The notes: generated by a model not told the origin, from the letters alone. A DNA stretch of 64,000 bases from Oscillospiraceae bacterium (GCA_022009675.1 CP091718.1:992001-1056000), one strand, 5' to 3'; positions 8,947 to 20,263 are shown, counted from the stretch's first letter. Translations and numbers: made by a program.

Positions 8947-10608
8947 TCACTTTTTGGGCATTGCGTCCTTGAGCGACACGACCTGATTGAAGGTGTCTCC
9001 GTGGCGGGTGTCCTTGCAGAAGTACCCGAAGCGCACGAACTGGAACTTGTCGCCGGGGGCTGCGTCGCGGACGGCAGGCTCCGCCTTGGCGTTCTCCACA
9101 ACCGTCAGCGAGTTGGGGTTCAGGTAATCCAGATAGGTCGTGCCCTCCGGCACCTCGGCGGTGTTCTCGATGGTGAACAGGCGGTCGTACAGCATCAGCG
9201 TGATGTCGCAGGCGTGCCGGCAGGACAGCCAGTGAATGGTGCCCTTGACCTTGCGCCCGTCGGACGGATTGCCGAAGCCGCTTTCCAGATCGGCGGTCGC
9301 GTGGATGCAGCGGATGGAGCCGTCCCCGTTCCGCTCGATCTCCCCGCACCGGATGATATACGCGCCCATCAGACGAACCTCACCCTCCGGCTTGAGCCGG
9401 AAGAACTTCGGGGGCGGCACCTCCGCAAAATCGTCCGCGTCGATATACAGCTCACGGCTGAAGGGAACCTCGCGGGTGCCCAGCTCAGGGCTTCTGCGGG
9501 AGGTTGGGCAGGGTGATGGTTTCCTCGCGGTCGGCGGGGAGTAGTTGTCCAGCACGACGCGGATGGGATGCGCCACGCAGACGCGCCGCAGAGCCTTCTC
9601 GTTCAGGTCGTCGCGCACGCACGCCTCCAGCTGGCGGATGTCCACCAGTGCGTCCGCCTTGCTGATGCCGGCGCTCCGGACGAAGGCGAAGATTGCCTCC
9701 GGCGTGTAGCCGCGGCGGCGCAGGGCGCACAGCGTCGGCAGGCGGGGGTCATCCCAGCCGTCCACGCGTCCCGTCTCGACCAGCTCGCGCAGGTACCGCT
9801 TGGACATGACGGTATAGGTCACGTTCATGCGTCCGAACTCGCGCTGCTTGGGCTTGCGGGCAAAGCCGATGTGATCCACGACCCACTCATACAGCGGGCG
9901 GTGGTTCTTGAACTCACTGGAGCACAGCGAGTAGGTGATGCCCTCCAGCGCATCCTGAATGGGATGCGCGAAGTCATACATGGGGTAGATGCACCATGCA
10001 TCGCCCTGCCGGTGGTGGCTGACGTGCCGGATGCGGTAGATGACCGGGTCGCGCAGGTAGGTGTTGCTGGAGGTAGGATCAATCTTGGCGCGCAGGGTTT
10101 TGGCGCCGTCCGGGAACTCGCCGTTCTTCATGCGCTCGAAAAGGTCAAGGTTCTCCTCCACCGAGCGGTTGCGGTAGGGGGATTCGCGGCTTGCCTCGGC
10201 GCGATCGGTTCCCTTATACTCTGCGAGGTCGTCCTTGGAGAGGTCGCAGACGTATGCGTCGCCCTGCCGGATGAGCTGGACGGCGAACTCATAGCATTTG
10301 CCGAAGTAATCCGAGCCGTAGAAAACGCCGCCCGTCGGCTCCGCGCCCAGCCAGTCCAGATCCTCGCGGATGGAGCGGACGAATTCCATATGCTCCTTGG
10401 CGGGGTTTGTGTCGTCGTAGCGCAGATTGAACAGTCCGCCGTACTTCCGTGCGACTTCGGTGTTGATGCAGATTGCTTTGGCGGAGCCGATATGCAGGTA
10501 GCCGTTCGGCTCCGGGGGAACCGTGTGTACCTTGATAGTGGGATCCTCGCGCAGGTCCTCGTCGATGATGTCGAAGATAAAGTTGGAGTCCATGTTTTCG
10601 TTTGCCAT
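8947..10608 (-). CDS. glnS: Glutaminyl-tRNA synthetase
   Basis: Class I aminoacyl-tRNA synthetase that charges tRNA-Gln. The HIGH-type motif PPEPNGYLHIGSAKA lies near residue 31 and the KMSKS-type motif VMSKRYLREL near residue 270. DDTNP after the first motif is typical of GlnRS, and the C-terminal half is the anticodon-binding beta barrel. The length of 553 is normal. Residues encoded by about 9485-9545 are locally out of frame: the alternative frame reads PADREETITLPNLPQKP, the conserved linker, so two compensating indels replace about 18 residues. AAGGAG precedes the ATG by a good distance. No clear promoter or T-box is visible upstream. Confidence 0.95.
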   Translation of the reverse strand: MANENMDSNFIFDIIDEDLREDPTIKVHTVPPEPNGYLHIGSAKAICINTEVARKYGGLFNLRYDDTNPAKEHMEFVRSIREDLDWLGAEPTGGVFYGSDYFGKCYEFAVQLIRQGDAYVCDLSKDDLAEYKGTDRAEASRESPYRNRSVEENLDLFERMKNGEFPDGAKTLRAKIDPTSSNTYLRDPVIYRIRHVSHHRQGDAWCIYPMYDFAHPIQDALEGITYSLCSSEFKNHRPLYEWVVDHIGFARKPKQREFGRMNVTYTVMSKRYLRELVETGRVDGWDDPRLPTLCALRRRGYTPEAIFAFVRSAGISKADALVDIRQLEACVRDDLNEKALRRVCVAHPIRVVLDNYSPPTARKPSPCPTSRRSPELGTREVPFSRELYIDADDFAEVPPPKFFRLKPEGEVRLMGAYIIRCGEIERNGDGSIRCIHATADLESGFGNPSDGRKVKGTIHWLSCRHACDITLMLYDRLFTIENTAEVPEGTTYLDYLNPNSLTVVENAKAEPAVRDAAPGDKFQFVRFGYFCKDTRHGDTFNQVVSLKDAMPKK

Positions 10609-10684
10609 AGTGTTGCTCCTTGTTTTGATGGAAGTATCTGACCGGATTCTTTTGGGGAACGGGTGGTATCGTTTATGGGGGCTT

Positions 10685-11390
10685 GCTTTCCCGCTTGCCT
10701 GCCAACCCCGCCTTTAGTTTGATTTTCTGCCCCCCATCCCTCCCGACCCCTTCCTCCGGGGAAGGGGAGACTAAGATTATCTCATGCAAGGGGCTTCGCC
10801 CTTGCATCCCCCGAGGGCTGGGTGGGATGCGGCACTGGGTTTGCTTGTGGAAAGCGGGATACGGCGGGGGGCTTACATTCTTTGCCGCCTGCCGACTCCG
10901 CCTTGCAGGTGCCCAGTGGGGGGCTTTCCTTCTTGGTTGCCTGCCGACCCTGCCTTTAGTTTTTCTTTTCCTGCCCCCCATCCCCCGACCCGCGCTCGCA
11001 GAGTCTCTCTCCGGGGAAGGGGGAGACTAAGGTTATCTCATGCAAGGGCTTCGCCCCTTGCATCCCCAGGGGCTGGGTGGGATGCGGCACTGGGGTTGCT
11101 TGTGGAAAGCGGGATACGGCGGGGGCTTGCCGTCTTTGTCGCCTGCCGACCCTGCCTTTAGCTTTTGATTCTGCCCCCATCCCCTGACCCCCTTCCCTCC
11201 GGGGAAGGGGAGACTAAGGTTATTTTTATGCAAGGGGCTTCGCCCCTTGCATCCCCCGAGTTGGGTGGGATGCGGCACTGGATTTGCTTGTAGAAAGCGG
11301 GTTGTGGCGGGGGCTTACATTCTTTGCCGCCTGCCGACCTTGCCCGGAGCCTTCTCTTTTTTTCATCCCCATTTCCCGGCGGGAAGACAG
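10685..11390 (-). repeat. Cluster D of the two-hairpin repeat, tandem array
   Basis: Type I units in reverse orientation at about 10685-10810, 10930-11065 and 11135-11255, plus a partial unit at about 11325-11390 that lacks the first palindrome. Linkers between units are also repeated (GGTGGGATGCGGCACTGG), so the array looks like a duplication of about 195-250 bases. No gene is supported. Confidence 0.85.
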
Positions 11391-11429
11391 GGCACAAACC
11401 ATAGGGCTCAGTCAATACTCAATATTCGG

Positions 11430-11475
11430 GAAAAGTTCTGGGGGGTCTGGGGGACTCTTTCAAGAGTCCCCCAGC
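11430..11475 (+). repeat. Composite hairpin repeat, copy a
   Basis: The block AAAAGTTCTGGGGGGTC is followed by a hairpin at 11447-11474 (CTGGGGGACTCTT arm) and then a run of short C-rich repeats. The gltX stop codon lies in the hairpin loop. Confidence 0.85.
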
Positions 11476-13187
11476 GTTCTCCCCGTCGTTTCCCCCGTTC
11501 CCTCGACAAATGCTGTCAGACGGGAGAGGGCGCGGGAGCGTCCCAGCAGGTGCATGACGGTATAGAGGTCGGGGGCGTTGAGGCGGCCGGTAACGGCGAG
11601 GCGGAGGAAGGAGGAGATATCCGCCACGCTGCCGCGGAAGGCGGAGGGGTTCTGCTTGTAGGCTTTCATATCGGAGGCATAGCCGAGCGAGTCGGCGATG
11701 GATTTGATTTTGTCGAACCAGGCGGTGGAGTCATCGGATTCATCGTAGACGGCGCAGAAGGCGTTGATGGCGGCGCGCACATCGGCGGGGCCGGTGCCGT
11801 CCGGGAGAGAGTCCCGGATGGAGAACAGGCTGTCGTAGAAGAAATCCAGGTAGGGTTTGACGTCTGCGAAGGTGGCGAAGTCCTTGCGGGGCTTCTTGCC
11901 GCCGCGCCCGATGGCAAAGATCGCCTGCGCATAGGCGGGATCGGCGGTCAGGCAGGCGTGCAGCTCGGGGTCGCAGTCCGCCGCCCACGCCACGGTGGCG
12001 TCATAGATCTCGGCGGCGGTGAAGCGGGACAGCACGTTCTTGGACACATCGTTGAGTTTGGGGATGTCCATGACACAGCCGGAGGCGCTCATCTTCTTGA
12101 TGCTGAACGGGAAATCCGTGTAGGGGCGATCGGGGTTCTGCGCGCGCCACTCCTCGTAGTTGGAGTTGAGGATGGTCATGAGGTACTCGCAGACGCAGAC
12201 GGGCGCGTAGCCCAGGCGGAAGAAATCTTCCATATTACTGCCCATGTCGCGCTTGGAGAGCTTGCGCTTGTTGCCGTTCGCGTCAAAGCACATGACCTGC
12301 GCCGTGTGCATATATTTGGGCATGGCGAAGCCGAGGTAGCGGAAGAGCTGGATGTGCTTAGCCGAGCTGGGAAGCCATTCCTCGCCGCGCACCACGTGCG
12401 TTGTGTGCATGAGGTGGTCGTCAACGGCGTGTGCGAAATGGTAGGTGGGGATGCCGTCCGACTTGAGCAGGACGAAGTCCTCGCTGTTCTCCGGCATTTC
12501 GATTTTGCCCTTTATCAGGTCGGTGAACACGACCTTTTTGTTTCCGTCCGGGTCGCCGTCCGAGAGGATGCGCAGCACCCACGGATGCCCGGCAGCGAGA
12601 TGCGCCGCGACCTCCTCCAGCGTGAAATTCCGCATGGCAGCCTGCCGCTCAAACGCGGCGGCGTTGTCGGCGGCGGTCCACTCCTTCGACTTGATCTCGG
12701 CTTTCTTGTCGGTCGCCTGCAATTCCTCGTACTCCTCCTCCGTGGTAAAGCAGGGGTACGCCTTGCCCTCCTCGACCAGCTTTTTGGCGAACACGTGGTA
12801 GATGTGTGCCCGCTGGCTCTGGCGGTAGGGACCGTAGCTGCCGCTGTCCGTGACGTTTCCGTCCGCGTCCAGCGTTGCGCCCTCGTCAAACCGGACGCCG
12901 TACTGGCGGAAGATGCGGATCAGCTTTTCGGTCGCGCCGGCGACCTCGCGCTTGGCGTCGGTGTCCTCGATGCGCAGGTACACCACGCCGCCCGACTGGT
13001 GCGCCAGCCGTTCGTCGATGGTGGCGCCGTACAGACCGCCCAGATGGACGAATCCGGTGGGGCTGGGGGCAAAGCGCGTGACCTTGGCGCCCTCCGGCAG
13101 ATTCCGCGCGGGGTACCGCGCCTCCACCTCGGCGGGGGTGTCGGTCACATCGGGAAACAGCAGATCGGCTAACTTGCGATAATCCAT
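11460..13187 (-). CDS. gltX: Glutamyl-tRNA synthetase
   Basis: Class I synthetase that charges tRNA-Glu. The HIGH-type motif is TRFAPSPTGFVHLGGLYGA (residues about 37-55) and the KMSKS-type motif is KRKLSKRDMGS. At 575 residues it is longer than the usual 470-490, like a subgroup of clostridial enzymes. The start at 13187 (MDYRKLADLLF) is chosen for the GAAAGGA upstream. The last residues (TLGDS) and the TGA stop are encoded by the composite hairpin repeat, so the native end may once have been elsewhere. It is probably cotranscribed with the MBL hydrolase 39 bases upstream. Confidence 0.95.
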   Translation of the reverse strand: MDYRKLADLLFPDVTDTPAEVEARYPARNLPEGAKVTRFAPSPTGFVHLGGLYGATIDERLAHQSGGVVYLRIEDTDAKREVAGATEKLIRIFRQYGVRFDEGATLDADGNVTDSGSYGPYRQSQRAHIYHVFAKKLVEEGKAYPCFTTEEEYEELQATDKKAEIKSKEWTAADNAAAFERQAAMRNFTLEEVAAHLAAGHPWVLRILSDGDPDGNKKVVFTDLIKGKIEMPENSEDFVLLKSDGIPTYHFAHAVDDHLMHTTHVVRGEEWLPSSAKHIQLFRYLGFAMPKYMHTAQVMCFDANGNKRKLSKRDMGSNMEDFFRLGYAPVCVCEYLMTILNSNYEEWRAQNPDRPYTDFPFSIKKMSASGCVMDIPKLNDVSKNVLSRFTAAEIYDATVAWAADCDPELHACLTADPAYAQAIFAIGRGGKKPRKDFATFADVKPYLDFFYDSLFSIRDSLPDGTGPADVRAAINAFCAVYDESDDSTAWFDKIKSIADSLGYASDMKAYKQNPSAFRGSVADISSFLRLAVTGRLNAPDLYTVMHLLGRSRALSRLTAFVEGTGETTGRTLGDS

Positions 13188-13226
13188 AGTGAAGGTTCCT
13201 TTCATCATATCAGGTCAGGCTGGAGA

Positions 13227-13869
13227 TCAGAGGTCATACAGCGCGCGGTCAAGCGCCGCCCCCAGCACGGCTGACTCCCCGTGTCCGGGATATATGCGCA
13301 GGGTGCGCGGGGAGACTGCCCAGTCGCCGGAGCGACTGCCGCATGGCGGTTGTGTCGCCGCCCCACAGGTCACAGCGCCCGATGCCGAAGGCAAACAGCG
13401 TGTCGCCCGTGAACAGCCTGTCGCCCGCCGCGTCCAGATAGCATACCGAACCGGGCGAATGCCCCGGCGTATGCAGAACCGTCAGCGTCTCGCCGCCCAG
13501 CCGGATGCTGTCGCCCTCCTGCAGAAGGCGGTCGGCAGGGGCATACGTGTCCTCCGTCCCGAAGAACAGCGCGGATGCATTACGGGTTCCGTCGGTGAGC
13601 ATGGATGCGTCGGCAGCGTGTATGCATACCGGGACGCCGGGCATTGCCTGCCGCAACGCGTCCACTGCCGTGATGTGGTCAAAATGCCCGTGCGTCAGGA
13701 GAATGGCGTCCAGCCGCCCGTCCCCGTCCGGGAACGCCTCGCGCACGGCGCGCAGAATGACCGGCGCGGCGGCGCTGGCGTCGATCACGGCGGCGTGCCC
13801 GTCCTCTGTCGTCAGCAACCAGCAGTCGGCGGCGTACGGACTTCCGCCCGGTAGCTGTTTCGTTTGCAT
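13227..13869 (-). CDS. MBL-fold hydrolase, glyoxalase II type (one frameshift)
   Basis: A zinc hydrolase with THGHFDHITA as the HxHxDH motif, followed by HTPGHSPGSVCY and FTGDTLF, the further metal ligands of the glyoxalase II/YcbL group. After correcting an indel near 13310 the protein ends YPGHGESAVLGAALDRALYDL, the conserved end of the group, with stop at 13227. Length is about 213 residues. GGGGGAG precedes the ATG. The substrate is not known from sequence; thioester hydrolysis is typical of relatives. It is the first gene of a two-gene unit with gltX. Confidence 0.85.
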
Positions 13870-13914
13870 GGTGTCTCCCCCTCTTTTCGCGTTGTTCCCC
13901 CGGTCGATGTGGCT

Positions 13915-13944
13915 ATTATAGCACATTTTTCTCCCGCTTGTCTA
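13915..13944 (-). promoter_or_regulatory. Promoter of the MBL hydrolase-gltX unit
   Basis: Minus-strand TAGACA (13939-13944), 18-base spacer ending TGC, then TATAAT (13915-13920). Confidence 0.8.
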
Positions 13945-14042
13945 CAATCTGCGAAAAACCGCCTCCTGCGCTTGCTTTTTCCGCATTGAAGCGCGGGGAG
14001 CGCGGGGAGGCGAGGGAAGCGCTGGGGGAGCGCGGGGAAGCG

Positions 14043-14090
14043 CTGGGGACTCTTGAAAGAGTCCCCCAGACCTCCCAGAACTTTTCCGAA
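14043..14090 (-). repeat. Composite hairpin repeat, copy b
   Basis: Hairpin 14043-14069, then the AGAACTTTTCCGAACAAATT block, in reverse orientation. Short GCGCGGGGA-type repeats (13990-14042) lie on its other side. Confidence 0.85.
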
Positions 14091-14290
14091 CAAATTATGA
14101 TTGATGGGATCCGGCGTTCGTGCCCGGTTCCCGCCTTCTCCTGCGCTCCTGCATGGCGGCTGGGATGTCGGGTGTTGCAGAATCGGCTTAGCCGCTTCTG
14201 CCGGGTTTGGAGAACCCGAATTGACTTGTCCGTGCCGCCCGGGGCAAGCCCCCGCCGAACGCCGCATCCCACCACCCGGCTTCAGCCAAA

Positions 14291-14345
14291 TACAATTTGA
14301 GGAAAGTTCTGGGGGGTCTGGGGGACTCTTTCAAGAGTCCCCCGG
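14291..14345 (+). repeat. Composite hairpin repeat, copy c
   Basis: The AATTTGAGGAAAGTTCT block is followed by the hairpin at 14318-14345. With copy b it forms an inverted pair around about 200 bases (14091-14290) in which I see no gene. Confidence 0.85.
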
Positions 14346-14363
14346 CGTATCTTTGTCTCCCAC

Positions 14364-14402
14364 AAAAAATGCATGGCTGCAGCCAGGAGGCAGCAGCCAT
14401 GC
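14364..14402 (-). terminator. Terminator of the peptide-binding lipoprotein gene
   Basis: GCATGGCTGC (14371-14380) pairs with GCAGCAGCCATGC up to 14402, and the minus strand continues into T6. Confidence 0.9.
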
Positions 14403-14409
14403 GAAGGGA

Positions 14410-16465
14410 TTACTTTTTCCAGTTCGTCCAGGTAGTAGTGGGCGTACACGGTATTAGCGGACTTGAAGGTTTCGAAGTCGGCGTACGTGCAGTCCTTGTA
14501 GTCCTTGAATGCCAGCTCGCTGAAATGCTCGTTGACATATGCCTTACCTGCGGCAAGGTACTTGCTGTAACTCCGGATGGTTGCCTTGGTAAAGACGGCA
14601 TCCACATAGTAGGTGGAGCTGAGCTTTGCCAGCTTGGAGTTGGTCAGGGAGGCGGTCTTGTTGAAGATCAGCGGAATGATGGGCAGATCGTTCATCAGGA
14701 TGCCCTCCGCCGCACGCAGGTCATCCGCGCGCGCGGAGATCTTCTTCTCGCCGTAGATCGTCTCCATCAGCTCGTCGTAGGCATCGTTCTGATAGCCGGT
14801 GGCGTGCCCGGGCAGCTCATAGTAGTCGGGATTGGACATATCCATAGCCATGCCGGAGAACTTCTTGGCGAAGGGAGCCAGCATGCCGTAGGGATCTGTC
14901 GAGTAGGCAACGCAGTCGAACAGGATTGCCTCGTAGTCGGTGCTGCGCAGAGCCTCCGCATAGAGGTCATCGCACATATCCGTCGGGACGGAGGCGGTGT
15001 ACTTGTAGTAGTCGTTGTTAAGGATGGTGCCGCGCACCCGGAGCGTCACCTTGAAGCCGAGGGCGTTCCACGCCTCCAGAATCTTCTCGGCGAGGGCGTT
15101 CTGCACGTCGTCATAGCTGGAAACGGTCAGGCTGAAGCTGTACTGCTCCGGCTTGATGCCCGCTTCGGTGAGCAGGCTCTTTGCCTTTTCCATGTCGTGC
15201 TTCAGGAACTCATAGTCTGCGTCGCAGGCACTGCGGAAGGACTTCTTGCGGTTGGCACCGGTCTCCCAGACGCCGGTGGGGACAAGCCCGGTTGCGGCAT
15301 CGGCATAGACAGCCAGCTCGGCAAGCGCGGCGCGATCGACCGCCAGCGACAGAGCCTGCCGCACCTTCGGGTTGGAGAACAGCGCGGAGCCGGTCTCGCT
15401 TCCGTCCGCGATCATGGCTTTCTCGTTGAGGTAAACGGCACTGGTGGACATGGAGTAGGAGGAAACTTCCACATTCTTCTGAATGGCTGCGTTGGTGCGG
15501 GCACTCAGCGGGACATCGCCGATGTACATCATCATGCCTGCCTCGTACTGCGCGACCAGCTGCTCGGGCGTCAGGGAGCAGTCCACGCTGATACGGTACG
15601 GCTTGACCGACTTGTCCAGCGCGTCCTCTTCCACGTCGCGGTAGTAGTAGGTGTTGCGCTCTAGCATGAAGTCCACGATGCGGGCGGCGGCGAAGGACTT
15701 CGGACCCTCGGTCGAACCGTCAATCAGCTTGCCGGTCTCGTTGGGATCCTCCTCGCTCCAGTTCACGTCCTCGTAGAAGTCCTTCTCGCTGACGGAAAGG
15801 TTGATACGAGCCAGACGGAAGGGACCGCTGCACACCATCGTGCCGGGCTTCTTTGCCCAGTCGTCGCTCTTGGCGGTGATATCGCTGCGCAGAGGCGCGA
15901 GCGCGACACTGGTCAGGTTCAGGAGGAACTGATCGTAGTCGATGGACTTCTCGAACCGAACCTCCACCAGCGTGGTTTCCGGAGCCGTGACACCGACGTC
16001 ATCAATAGAGCAGTCGCCCTCCTTGGCGGCGCGGGCGTTCTGGATGTCGAACAGCAGCGCGGCGGCGGAGTAGGAGGCATCCACCTCCAAGAGGCGCTTC
16101 CATGCGTACACCACGTCGTTGGCGGAGACGGCGGTGCCGTCAGACCAGCACGCCTTGCTGTTCAGGCGCAGGTACATGATGTACTCCTGGCTGTTGTCAT
16201 CCTCGGTCGTCCAGTAGCTGGAAACGAGGGATTTCTTTACCTTTTTATTGGAATCCAGCTTGAAGAGCGTGTCAAACAGAAGCCCCACCACATTGGTCAG
16301 CGACTCGTTGGTGTACGCCTTGGCGGGATCCAGGTCGTAGATGTCGTTGGACAGGTACGCCGTGATGTACTGACCCTTATCTCCGTCGTCCGCTTTGCTG
16401 CAACCGACAAAGCAGGAAGCCAGCATGACGGCGCAAAGCAACAGAGCCAGAATACGTTTTGCCAT
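14410..16465 (-). CDS. Oligopeptide ABC transporter substrate-binding lipoprotein (SBP family 5)
   Basis: The N-terminus MAKRILALLLCAVMLASC is a lipoprotein signal with an LASC lipobox (a second candidate, FVGC, follows). The body shows YLSNDIYDLDPAKAYT, WSDGTAVSANDVVYAWKRLL and DRAALAELA, all typical of DppA/OppA-like family 5 receptors that capture peptides outside the membrane. Length is about 685 residues. The start at 16465 follows AGGAGG. The frame runs past the terminator unless one base is corrected near the end (DELEK); the natural TAA is at 14410-14412. No permease or ATPase genes are adjacent, so it is an orphan receptor here. Confidence 0.9.
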
Positions 16466-16540
16466 AATATCAATATTCCTCCTCGTAAGCGCGGTGCACC
16501 TGCCCGAAGCGGCAGGCGATCCGTACAGTTTTCTCATACC

Positions 16541-16569
16541 ATTATAACATACAATCGATTTTGAATCAA
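16541..16569 (-). promoter_or_regulatory. Promoter of the peptide-binding lipoprotein gene
   Basis: Minus-strand TTGATT (16564-16569), 17-base spacer with an extended TGT, TATAAT (16541-16546). Confidence 0.85.
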
Positions 16570-16693
16570 TAACAGAATCGTGACTTTTTCAGTTTTCGGA
16601 CACTTGCACAATCTGCATAAGCGCAAACTGTGCATTTTAACGTTTAAGGCGCGGTGCGCCGGGGGTATCCGCCGAGTCATTTTTTCGGTCGCG

Positions 16694-16723
16694 GTATAAA
16701 CAGCTGCCGCAAGCGGAAGAATA
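16694..16723 (+). promoter_or_regulatory. Possible forespore sigma (F/G) promoter of gpr
   Basis: GTATA (16694-16698), 16-base spacer and GGAAGAATA (16715-16723) resemble sigma-F/G boxes, which would fit a forespore gene. No sigma-A promoter is seen. The match is imperfect. Confidence 0.35.
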
Positions 16724-16755
16724 CGGGAGAGCGTATAAAAAAGGAGGAAAAACAC

Positions 16756-17649
16756 ATGAAGCAGCAGCGGACGGGCGGCGGATCCTTTACGCCCCGGACA
16801 GACCTTGCCTGCGAGGCGGGGCGTCCGGGGGCGGAGAGCCGAAAGCCGGACCGTGACAGTCGGCTCGGCGCCTGTCACGGTGACGCGTAGCCGGGAGCGC
16901 GATGGCGGGCGGTTTGTCACGGTGTCCTGCGGCAGTCTGACCGGGCGGGAGGAGGACATTGAAGCGATTGCCTGCCTTCTGGCTGGCGAGATCACGGAGC
17001 TGGCGACGCTCATGCTGGGGCGTGCGCCCGACCCGTCCCTGCGGGTGCTTGTCGCGGGGCTGGGCAACGATCAGATCACGCCGGACGCGGTCGGACCGGG
17101 CACAGCCGCGCGTCTGTCCGTGACGCGGCATCTGAAGCCTGCCGCGCGGGACTGTATGAGGCACTGGGGTGCTGTGAGCTGTCTGCACTGGTTCCGGGCG
17201 TGCTGGGCAGAACCGGCATGGAGGCGGCTGACCTTGTGCGGCAGGCGGCGTCCGGCGTCAGGGCGGAGCTGGTCGTGGCGGTGGATGCGCTGGCGGCGCG
17301 CAGCTGCCGGCGTCTGGCGGCTACCGTGCAGCTGTCCGACCGGGGCATCTCGCCCGGTGCCGGCATCGGCAATATGCGCGCCGCCATCGACCGGGACACG
17401 GTTGGCTGCCCCGTGCTTGCGCTCGGCGTCCCGACCGTCGTGGATTCCGCCACGCTGGTTCTGGACGCCTTGGAGCAAGCGGGGCTGTCCGGCGAGGCCG
17501 CGGATCCGACTCTCCGGCGCGTGCTTGAATCCGGCCGCTCCTTCATTGTCTCCCCCGGCGACTGCGACCGCGTGGTCGATCTCACCTGCCGCCTCCTCGC
17601 CCGCGCCCTGGACATGGCGTTCGGCATCGAACGCACTGCCTCTTCTTAA
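16756..17649 (+). CDS. gpr: Germination protease GPR (two frameshifts)
   Basis: Spore protease that degrades small acid-soluble spore proteins at germination. It reads FTPRTDLACEA at the N-terminus (the region where GPR is self-processed), then VLVAGLGNDQITPDAVGP, VTRHL, VPGVLGRTGMEAADLV, VVAVDALAARS, LSDRGISPGAGIGN and LGVPTVVDSATLV, all GPR-family landmarks. Length is about 298 residues. AAGGAGG lies before the ATG at 16756. Two frame breaks (about 16850 and 17132) compensate in total length and are probably sequencing indels. It is evidence that the organism forms endospores. Confidence 0.9.
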
Positions 17650-17659
17650 ACCTGCAAGG

Positions 17660-17742
17660 CGGGGAGATACGGAGATACGGGGAGATACGCCGGGGGACTC
17701 TTGAAAGAGTCCCCCAGACCCCCAGAACTTTTCTGAACGAAT
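17660..17742 (-). repeat. Composite hairpin repeat, copy d, with GGAGATAC repeats
   Basis: Hairpin 17690-17717 followed by CAGAACTTTTCTGAACG. On its other side GGAGATAC is repeated about three to four times (17672-17688). It lies just after gpr and could act as its terminator, though no T-run follows. Confidence 0.8.
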
Positions 17743-17850
17743 TATTATTGCCGTAACCCGGCGCTCGCGCCCGGTTCCGCGGGCAAGCCCTCCTATCGAA
17801 CACTACCTTCCACCCACCTCCGGTGCCGCTTCCCACCCAGCCCCGGAGAT

Positions 17851-17970
17851 GCAAGGGGCGAAGCCCCTTGCATAAGAAAAACTATGATTCTCCCCCTTCC
17901 CCGGAGGGAAGGGGGTCGGGAGGGATGGGGGCAGGAAAGCAAGCTAAAGGTAAGGTAGACCGGCAACCAA
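17851..17970 (+). repeat. Cluster E: single type I two-hairpin repeat
   Basis: First palindrome at 17851-17871, second at about 17892-17911, and tail to about 17970, immediately upstream of the rRNA promoters. Confidence 0.85.
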
Positions 17971-18002
17971 CCGGAAGCCCCCAAAAAATCTTCTCCACCC
18001 CC

Positions 18003-18031
18003 TTGACAAGCGACAGGAAATGTGATATAAT
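18003..18031 (+). promoter_or_regulatory. rRNA operon promoter P1
   Basis: TTGACA (18003-18008), 17-base spacer ending TGA, TATAAT (18026-18031): a full consensus with extended -10. Confidence 0.95.
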
Positions 18032-18115
18032 CAGCAAGCCTTGCGGAAGGGAACGGATAAACGCCTCCCGAACGGCGGGCTCAAAACTTTTTTTGAAAAA
18101 AGTTTTGAAAACCTC

Positions 18116-18144
18116 TTGACAAGTGGATGCGGATGTGATATAAT
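18116..18144 (+). promoter_or_regulatory. rRNA operon promoter P2
   Basis: TTGACA (18116-18121), 17-base spacer ending TGA, TATAAT (18139-18144), 113 bases after P1 and closely similar to it. A hairpin with AAAACTTTTTTT arms (18082-18107) lies between the two. Confidence 0.95.
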
Positions 18145-18216
18145 AGATAAGCTGTCCACGAGAGAGCCACGGCAAAACCGGTAGCGGAAACGCAAGAACC
18201 GAGTCGGAACCGCGAT

Positions 18217-18241
18217 TGATCATTGACAATTGAACAACAGG
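18217..18241 (+). other. 16S rRNA processing stem, 5' arm
   Basis: TTGATCATTGACAATTG (from 18217) is complementary to the segment at 20021-20046 after the 16S gene. The two arms would form the long stem cut by RNase III to release pre-16S. Confidence 0.75.
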
Positions 18242-18390
18242 AGATTTAAGTACAAGCAAGAAAGAAGCAAGTGCGAAAATCTCGTCATTCTTTGAAACAC
18301 ATCCCGATAAAACGGGATGCATACTCAAAAAGTAAAAAGAGCCACAAGCTCGACACACTTGATGTTAACCGGAGACGGTTGATATACAAT

Positions 18391-19900
<1,510 letters not shown>

Positions 19901-20020
19901 TGGAGAATCGGGTCGCGGGAAGCGGAATGCTTCAGACGCGGTCATATTCGGAAATAGAGCCGGCAGAAAGAGCCGGAGAGGAAAGACGAGAGGCACGGGC
20001 TTCTGCTTGGAAAGAGGATC

Positions 20021-20046
20021 TTGTTGTTCAATTATCAATGATCAAG
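20021..20046 (+). other. 16S rRNA processing stem, 3' arm
   Basis: CTTGTTGTTCAATTATC and following bases pair with the leader arm at 18217-18241. Confidence 0.75.
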
Positions 20047-20096
20047 CACCGCGCAAGCGGTAAGTTCATTGAAAAGACAGAAGCGGACATCTTGAT

Positions 20097-20173
20097 GGGG
20101 GTGTAGCTCAGCTGGGAGAGCACCTGCCCTGCAAGCAGGGGGGTCAAGGGTTCGATTCCCTTCATCTCCACCA
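20097..20173 (+). tRNA. tRNA-Ala (TGC)
   Basis: Acceptor stem GGGGGTG/CATCTCC (with G-U pairs), D-arm GCTCAGCTGGGAGAGC, anticodon stem CCTGC/GCAGG around loop CCTGCAA, T-arm AAGGG-TTCGATT-CCCTT, and encoded CCA. It lies in the 16S-23S spacer. Confidence 0.95.
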
Positions 20174-20263
20174 TTTCCTTCGCCATGCGGAGGAAAACCT
20201 GATTAGAGATGAGCGAAAGCGTCTGTCATCCAGCGGACGAGAACTGAATAAACCTCTGAGAAC

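Noticed and set aside
8627..9516. Extension of the rhamnosidase frame into the glnS region
   Set aside because: It results from a frameshift near 8517; the correct frame stops at 8626 before two hairpins.
11247..13172. Long open frame antisense to gltX
   Set aside because: It is a shadow of a GC-rich coding gene; gltX has all synthetase motifs and the antisense product has none. The same holds for antisense frames over ftsH (25763-27595), dnaB (29749-31503), lysS and the DUF4340 gene.
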